Below are positions 22,961 to 27,308 of a DNA stretch of 27,308 nucleotides, one piece after another (the stretch's first letter is position 1; the number at the start of each line of letters is the position of its first letter). Location: positions 1 through 27,308 of the forward strand of contig JAGWBE010000030.1 in NCBI GenBank assembly GCA_021296055.1, given 5' to 3'. The notes under the pieces were generated by a model. It worked only from the letters and a program-made list of their open reading frames with translations. It had not been told where the DNA came from and did not search any database. Source of the stretch: Dehalococcoidia bacterium. GTDB taxonomy: Bacteria > Chloroflexota > Dehalococcoidia > Lucifugimonadales > Australimonadaceae. The translations under genes were made by a program, and so were the position numbers.

Positions 22961-24046
22961 CTAGACGACCTCGACGCCTTGGCCGGCGGCGGCGCGCGCG
23001 GCCACTCGTATGGCGCTGATCATGCTCCGGGGGTCCGCCACGCCTTTGCCGGCGATGTCGAACGCCGTGCCGTGATCGACCGACGTGCGTAGGAAGGGCA
23101 ACCCTAGGTTCACTGTTACGCTGTCCTCCCACCCGTGCACCTTGACGGCGACATGGCCCTGGTCGTGGTACATCGCCAGCACTACGTCGTAGCGCCCGTC
23201 GATGGCCTGTGTGAACACGCTGTCCGCCGGCACGGGGCCGATGGCGTCGACGCCCTCCCGCCGCGCGTCCTCCACCGCCGGTGCGATGTGTTCGATCTCC
23301 TCTCCGCCCAGCAGGCCGCCCTCGCCGCCATGAGGGTTGAGGGCGGCGACGCCGATGCGGGGAAAAGGTTGGCCGTGCGCGGCGAAGAACTCGTGGGTGA
23401 GCCGCAGCTTGGCCAGGACGTTCTCGCGCGTCACATAATCGCAAGCGACGCGCAATGAGCGATGGGTGGTGAGGTGAACGGCGCGCAGGCCGCGCGTGAG
23501 CAGCATTGTCGCCACCTGGGGCGCCCCGGTAAGGGACTGGAATATCTCCATATGGCCAATGTCCTCGTAGCCCGCCAGGTGCGCCGCCTCCTTGTTGATG
23601 GGCGCGGTTACGATGGCGTCCACGCTCTCCTCCAACGCCAGCCGCGCCGCCGCCAACACCCACTCGATGGACGCGCCGCCCGCCTCGGAGGAGAGCGCCC
23701 CCATCGGCAGGGAGGCGAGGCCGGGCGACGCGGTTGGCTCGACCATAGGAACGGCGCCGGGGCCGACGGCGTCGGCAGGGCCGGCCACGGGCTGGGCGCG
23801 CAAGGCAGAGCCGGTGAGCGCCAGGGCGCGGTCGAGCACGGAAGCGCTGCCGACGGCGACGAGGCGGGCAAGGGCGCGCGTTTCGTCGTCGGCGAAGGCC
23901 TTGGCGACGACTTCCGGGCCGATGCCCGTCGGGTCGCCCAGGGTGACGGCAATGCTGGGTTTAGCGTTCACGGCGGGGGCAGTATAGCCGCCGAGAGCGA
24001 TAGCCGTTGCCCTTTCATCGCCGTTCTCGCCGTCCCTTATCGTCAT
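22961..24046 (-). CDS. pdxA: 4-hydroxythreonine-4-phosphate dehydrogenase PdxA
   Basis: A 361-residue PdxA-family enzyme that oxidises 4-phosphohydroxy-L-threonine in pyridoxal phosphate synthesis. The start region IAVTLGDPTGIGPEVVAKA and APINKEAAHLAGYEDIGHMEIF are typical. Three metal-binding His are in TTHRSLR, LNPHGGEGG and MYHDQGHVAVK. The ATG at 24046 has GGAG about 7 nt upstream and gives 25 extra N-terminal residues. A GTG at 23971 (giving MNAKPSIAVTLGD) matches the usual family start better, so the true start may be there. Some PdxA homologues (PdxA2) act on D-threonate or erythronate phosphates, but no partner for that is adjacent, so the vitamin B6 role is preferred. Confidence 0.93.
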   Translation of the reverse strand: MTIRDGENGDERATAIALGGYTAPAVNAKPSIAVTLGDPTGIGPEVVAKAFADDETRALARLVAVGSASVLDRALALTGSALRAQPVAGPADAVGPGAVPMVEPTASPGLASLPMGALSSEAGGASIEWVLAAARLALEESVDAIVTAPINKEAAHLAGYEDIGHMEIFQSLTGAPQVATMLLTRGLRAVHLTTHRSLRVACDYVTRENVLAKLRLTHEFFAAHGQPFPRIGVAALNPHGGEGGLLGGEEIEHIAPAVEDARREGVDAIGPVPADSVFTQAIDGRYDVVLAMYHDQGHVAVKVHGWEDSVTVNLGLPFLRTSVDHGTAFDIAGKGVADPRSMISAIRVAARAAAGQGVEVV

Positions 24047-24063
24047 GCTCTCTCTCCGCCTTT

Positions 24064-24213
24064 GGAGACCTTTGCGTGATCTGGTGCCTCTTCACGCAAG
24101 GAGTGCCGAGGGGGGCCAGCCCCACGGCTGGGGGCGTGGGGGTATCCCCCACAAAGGGTTTTTCTTTTCTTGGGGTGGGGGAGGGGAGACGGAGTAGTTA
24201 CGCAAAGGTCTCC
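24064..24213. repeat. Short element bounded by a perfect 14-bp inverted repeat
   Basis: GGAGACCTTTGCGT (24064-24077) recurs as its exact reverse complement at 24200-24213, enclosing repeat copy 3. The motif ACGCAAAGG or its complement appears four times here: 24069-24078, 24092-24100 (one base short), 24200-24208 and 24213-24220. The layout resembles a miniature inverted-repeat element of 150 bp without coding capacity. No target duplication was recognised. Confidence 0.55.
24091..24184 (+). repeat. Dispersed intergenic hairpin repeat, copy 3
   Basis: Third copy, in the 426-nt gap between nrdJ and pdxA. It aligns from TTCACGC at 24091 with copies 1 and 2. A CCAGCC-CCAC-GGCTGG hairpin and a perfect GTGGGGG-TAT-CCCCCAC hairpin precede AAAGGGTTTTT, then CTTGGGGTGGGGG. 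The core at 24138-24163 is identical to that of copy 2. Confidence 0.75.
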
Positions 24214-24254
24214 CTTTGCGGGGGTCTCGACGCTTGGCGCCTCGTTTCGCGTGC

Positions 24255-24291
24255 AAAAAGGTGGGCCCCGAGGCCGAAGCCTTCGGGGCCC
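24255..24291 (-). terminator. Intrinsic terminator downstream of nrdJ
   Basis: On the minus strand GGGCCCCGAAGGC pairs with GCCTCGGGGCCC around a TTCG tetraloop, giving 12 bp with one bulged A. It is followed by ACC and five Ts. It lies about 180 nt past the nrdJ stop. A shorter hairpin, GTTCAGGC/GCCTGAAC (24442-24464), lies right after the stop codon and lacks a T-run. The stretch 24292-24441 otherwise holds GC-rich sequence with no gene. Confidence 0.85.
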
Positions 24292-24472
24292 GGTGGCCCA
24301 CTCCCGTGGCGCGGCGAGAGGGGCCTGCGGAGGAGGGAACGAGGGACATCCTTGGGGAAAGAGATGCCCCGGGAGCCCGGCGCGTAGGCCGGGACGTTGT
24401 AATCGTGGAGTGCGGTTGCGCGGAGTTCGCGCGGTCAACCGGTTCAGGCGCTTATGGCCTGAACGGGCATTG

Positions 24473-26656
24473 CTACGCGCAGCGGTTCCAGCCGCAGGCG
24501 GGGCAAGCGGCGCAACCTTCTTGGCGGACGACCGGCCCGTTGCAGTCGGGGCAGCGCGGGTACGCAAGCGTCTCGGCGCCCATAGGGAGCGCCGTCTGCG
24601 CCGCGTAGGCTTGGCGGAGGCGCTGCTCCTCCTCCGTGCCGCCTTCCAGCGCGTGGAGGGCGAGCGCTTGGGCTACGGCGTCGGGCGCGGAGGTGATGAG
24701 CCTACCGCTGTCCCATACCGGTTCGCTGGTGATGCCGCGCAACTGCTCGACAATCTCGACCGCCGGAATCCCCGACCTGAGGGCGAGCGACGCCAGACGG
24801 GAGATCGCCTCCAGATGCGCCTGATCGGCGCCGCCGGCCTTGCCGACGGTGGTGAATACTTCGAAAGGCAGGCCGTCGTCGTCGAAGTTGACGGTGACGT
24901 AGGCGTTGCCGTGCGCGGTGCGCATGCGCTCGGTTACGCCACGAATCGTCTTGGGGCGCTCGCGCGTTTTGCGCTGCGGTTTGGTTCGGCGCCCTGGGTC
25001 GGCGCCCACCTCCAGCACCTGCGCCGCCTTGGAGCCGTCACGGTAGACGGTGATGCCTGTGCAGCCGAGCCGGTAGGCCAGGCGGTACGCCTCCTCCACG
25101 TCCTCCCGCATCGCGCCGTTGGGCATATTCACCGTCTTGGACACCGCCAAATCGGTGTGGCGCTGGAACGCCGCCTGCATCCGCACATGCGTGTCATAGG
25201 GCATCTCCATCGCCGTTGCGAAGAGCGCCTTCACGTCGTCCGGCACGCCGGACGCTCCCTGCACCGAGCCGGTGCGCGCGACTTCGTCCGCCAGCTGCGT
25301 GTTCCAGAATCCACGCTCCTTGGCGACCGCCTCGAAGCGTGGGTTCACCTCGGTAAGGCGCTGGCCGTCCAGCACGTTCTTGACGAACGCGAGAGCGAAG
25401 AGCGGCTCGATGCCGGAAGAGCATCCCGCGATGGCGCTGATGCTGCCGGTGGGGGCGATGCAGGTGCGAGTTGCGTTGCGGTAACCGTCGCCTCGGGAGC
25501 CTGGATAGGCGCCGCGGTCCGAGGCTAGGTCGGCGGAGGCTTGGGATGCCGCGCGATTGATGCGCGCCATCACCCGTTCCGCCAGCTCGACCGCGCGCGG
25601 GTCGGCGTAGGGGATGCCGAGCGCTATGAGCGCGTCGTGCCAGCCCATCACGCCGAGGCCGATCTTTCGCGTTTGCTCCACCGCCTCGGCAACCTCCGGC
25701 GTGGGGAAGCGGTTCGCCGTAACCACATCGTCGAGGAAGCGCACGGCCAGCCGCGCCGCCGCGTCTAGGGCGCGCTCGTCGAGGCAGGGTTCGGCGCCGC
25801 CGGTCACGAACGCCGCGAGGTTCAGCGAGCCGAGGTTGCAGGCCTCGTAGGGAAGCAGAGGCACTTCGCCGCAGGGGTTGGTGCTCTCGAGGCGGCCCAG
25901 GTGCGGCGTGGGGTTGCGGCGGTTGGCCTGGTCGATGAAGTAGAGGCCGGGGTCGCCGGTGCTCCACGCCGCGTCCACAATCTCACGCCACAACTCCGTA
26001 GCGGGGAGCGTCTGCGTTACGGCGCCGCTGTGCGGATCGATGAGTTCCCATGCCTCACCGCGCTCGACCGCGTCCATAAAGGCGTCGGTCACGGCGACCG
26101 AGATATTGAAGTTCTCCGCCGCGCCCAACTGTCCCTTCATTCGAATGAAGTCCAAGACTTCGGGGTGCGATACGGGCAGGATGCCCATGTTGGCGCCATG
26201 GCGCTTGCCTCCCTGCGTGATCATCGCGGAGAGGTTGGAGAGCATCGTCAGCACAGCCACCGCGCCGCACGCCTTACCGTGGGTGGTGGAGATGGGGCTG
26301 CCTTTGGCGCGCAGACTCCCGAAGGAGTAGCCGACACCTCCGCCGAACTTCTGGATCATCGCAGAGGAAGCCGCCGCCGCCATAATCGAGTCCATGCTGT
26401 CCTGAATGGGAAGCACGAAGCAGGCGGAGAGGGTGCCCTGGCCCGTTCCCGCGTTGAAGAGGGTAGGGGAGTTGGGCAGGAAGCGCCCCGACGCCATCAG
26501 GTCGTAGAACAGGTCGGCCCACGCGCCCGGCTCGGGCTCCGCCGCCGCGACTGCCTCGGCGACGCGCCTGTACAGGTGCTCGGGAGTCTCGCCCTTCTGT
26601 AGGTAGCGCGCCTCCAGCACCGACATCGCGTTGGGAGAGAGTTGCGGCGTGGTCAT
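24473..26656 (-). CDS. nrdJ: Adenosylcobalamin-dependent (class II) ribonucleotide reductase
   Basis: A 727-residue reductase that makes deoxyribonucleotides with a radical generated from coenzyme B12. SACFVLP holds the first redox Cys (Cys79). NPCGEVPLLPYEAC holds the thiyl-radical Cys262, Glu264 and the partner Cys273, at the spacing known from class II enzymes. FGGGVGYSFGSLRAKGS lies near residue 104-120. The C-terminus RCPDCNGPVVRQEGCAACPACGWNRC is a zinc-ribbon-like tail that often passes electrons to the active site. No ATP-cone is seen at the N-terminus, so overall activity control by dATP may be absent. The ATG at 26656 overlaps the nrdR stop by 4 nt (ATGA). Confidence 0.96.
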   Translation of the reverse strand: MTTPQLSPNAMSVLEARYLQKGETPEHLYRRVAEAVAAAEPEPGAWADLFYDLMASGRFLPNSPTLFNAGTGQGTLSACFVLPIQDSMDSIMAAAASSAMIQKFGGGVGYSFGSLRAKGSPISTTHGKACGAVAVLTMLSNLSAMITQGGKRHGANMGILPVSHPEVLDFIRMKGQLGAAENFNISVAVTDAFMDAVERGEAWELIDPHSGAVTQTLPATELWREIVDAAWSTGDPGLYFIDQANRRNPTPHLGRLESTNPCGEVPLLPYEACNLGSLNLAAFVTGGAEPCLDERALDAAARLAVRFLDDVVTANRFPTPEVAEAVEQTRKIGLGVMGWHDALIALGIPYADPRAVELAERVMARINRAASQASADLASDRGAYPGSRGDGYRNATRTCIAPTGSISAIAGCSSGIEPLFALAFVKNVLDGQRLTEVNPRFEAVAKERGFWNTQLADEVARTGSVQGASGVPDDVKALFATAMEMPYDTHVRMQAAFQRHTDLAVSKTVNMPNGAMREDVEEAYRLAYRLGCTGITVYRDGSKAAQVLEVGADPGRRTKPQRKTRERPKTIRGVTERMRTAHGNAYVTVNFDDDGLPFEVFTTVGKAGGADQAHLEAISRLASLALRSGIPAVEIVEQLRGITSEPVWDSGRLITSAPDAVAQALALHALEGGTEEEQRLRQAYAAQTALPMGAETLAYPRCPDCNGPVVRQEGCAACPACGWNRCA

Positions 26657-27270
26657 TGCTTGGCGTCCGCCGCGCCGTTGGCGCCGGACAGGGCGCGGGC
26701 GCTCCGGTTCGGCAGCGCGACGCTGGGCCTCCTGCCGCGCCTGGCTCGGGGTCTGGGTGGCGCAGCCGATTCGTTCGGAATCAGCGTCAACTGCTCGTTC
26801 GCGTCGGTGTCGACGGCGGCCTGCTCGGGCGACTCGATGGCCTGTATCTCGCGCATGAAGGCGCCGAGGTCGGCGAAGTCACGGTAGACGCTGGCGTACC
26901 GAATGTAGGCCACCGGATCGAGAGAGCGCAAGCGCTCAATGGCAATCTCGCCCACCCGCGCCGCCTTAACCTCCGCGCGCCCGATGCGCCGCAGGTCCTC
27001 CTCGATCTCTTCGACAAGGCGGTCGAGCACACCGGTGGGGAGAGGGCGCTTCACGCAGGCGAGGCGGACACTGCGGAGGAGCTTGTCGCGATCGAACTCC
27101 TCGCGCCGTCCGTCGCGCTTCTCGATGATGAGCGTCGTCTGCTGGACACGCTCGTAGGTGGTGAAGCGCGCGCCGCAGTCGGCGCACTCCCGCCGCCGGC
27201 GCGTCTCGGCGCCGGTGTCGCGCGAGTCGGTCACACGGGAGTCCGCGTGGCCGCAGTTGGGGCACAGCAT
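26653..27270 (-). CDS. nrdR: Transcriptional repressor NrdR
   Basis: NrdR senses ATP/dATP and represses ribonucleotide reductase genes. The N-terminal zinc ribbon has CPNC (Cys3, Cys6) and CADC (Cys29, Cys32), and RRRRECADCGARFTTYERV is the family hallmark. Residues about 46-136 form the ATP-cone (LIIEKRDGRREEFDRDKLLRSV to YIRYASVYRDF). The protein is 205 residues, about 50 longer than usual, because of a tail rich in Ala, Arg and Pro after residue 150. The ATG at 27270 is 38 nt from the window edge. The visible upstream sequence contains a CCCGCGG-type inverted repeat (27289-27308) but no recognisable AT-rich NrdR box. It is coupled to nrdJ. Confidence 0.95.
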   Translation of the reverse strand: MLCPNCGHADSRVTDSRDTGAETRRRRECADCGARFTTYERVQQTTLIIEKRDGRREEFDRDKLLRSVRLACVKRPLPTGVLDRLVEEIEEDLRRIGRAEVKAARVGEIAIERLRSLDPVAYIRYASVYRDFADLGAFMREIQAIESPEQAAVDTDANEQLTLIPNESAAPPRPRARRGRRPSVALPNRSARALSGANGAADAKQ

Positions 27271-27308
27271 GACAACCTCGAGGGCGGCCCCCGCGGAGTA
27301 CCCGCGGG

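Noticed and set aside
24047..24567. Minus-strand frames through repeat copy 3 containing NPLWGIPP-like peptides
   Set aside because: The same peptide arises from each repeat copy; it is a translation of the hairpin core, not a gene.
24170..25528. 452-codon plus-strand frame opposite nrdJ
   Set aside because: It begins in the intergenic repeat and runs antisense through catalytic parts of nrdJ; no domain.
27271..27308. Possible cobalamin riboswitch or NrdR box upstream of nrdR
   Set aside because: Only 38 nt are visible; there is a GC inverted repeat but none of the conserved elements of either.
1..27308. CRISPR array, rRNA genes, prophage or transposase genes
   Set aside because: No regularly spaced repeats, rRNA-like sequence or transposase/integrase motifs were seen on either strand.

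Overview
The window is GC-rich bacterial DNA, about two thirds G+C by eye. Its gene content suggests a deep-branching Gram-positive-like or Chloroflexota-type bacterium, possibly of the Dehalococcoidia/SAR202 kind. The reasons are a hopanoid locus, a DegV-family gene, a PadR plus HAAS membrane-protein pair, an adenosylcobalamin-dependent ribonucleotide reductase behind nrdR, and dispersed GC-hairpin intergenic repeats. The taxonomic call is inference. Every gene except one (669-1307) lies on the minus strand, so transcription runs from high to low coordinates.

Right end (27270 to 21867): nrdR and nrdJ overlap by 4 nt and are followed by a convincing intrinsic terminator (24255-24291). A structured intergenic region with repeat copy 3 comes next, then the tight pdxA-proC-yggT cluster. 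Middle (21654 to 16679): padR, a HAAS-domain membrane protein, a frameshifted degV, pepA, tRNA-His with its own promoter, tRNA-Arg, a VapC/PIN remnant cut off exactly at the tRNA-Arg CCA end, and a stand-alone Lon N-terminal-domain protein.

The centre (16567 to 4939) starts with an M20 peptidase and a small two-helix membrane protein. A hopanoid biosynthesis locus follows: polyprenyl synthase, hpnH, an unnamed 116-aa protein, hpnG, hpnA, squalene-hopene cyclase, yjbQ, hpnC, hpnD and hpnE. Together these would make a prenyl diphosphate, squalene, hopene, adenosylhopane and ribosylhopane. Several junctions overlap by 1-4 nt, which suggests translational coupling. hpnE carries a reading-frame break near 6060.

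The left end (4942 to 1) continues directly from hpnE with a D-2-hydroxyacid dehydrogenase homologue that lacks two of its three usual catalytic residues, an EamA exporter and an FGGY sugar kinase. After one plus-strand gene for a membrane-anchored protein, flanked by two repeat copies, comes the 5' part of a class II aldolase. Kinase, aldolase and dehydrogenase look like a sugar or sugar-acid module attached to the hopanoid locus.

Points most worth a second look: the unnamed protein between hpnH and hpnG; the divergent dehydrogenase coupled to hpnE; the three-copy repeat family, one copy bounded by a perfect 14-bp inverted repeat; small non-triplet breaks in hpnE and degV; and the vapC scar at tRNA-Arg.
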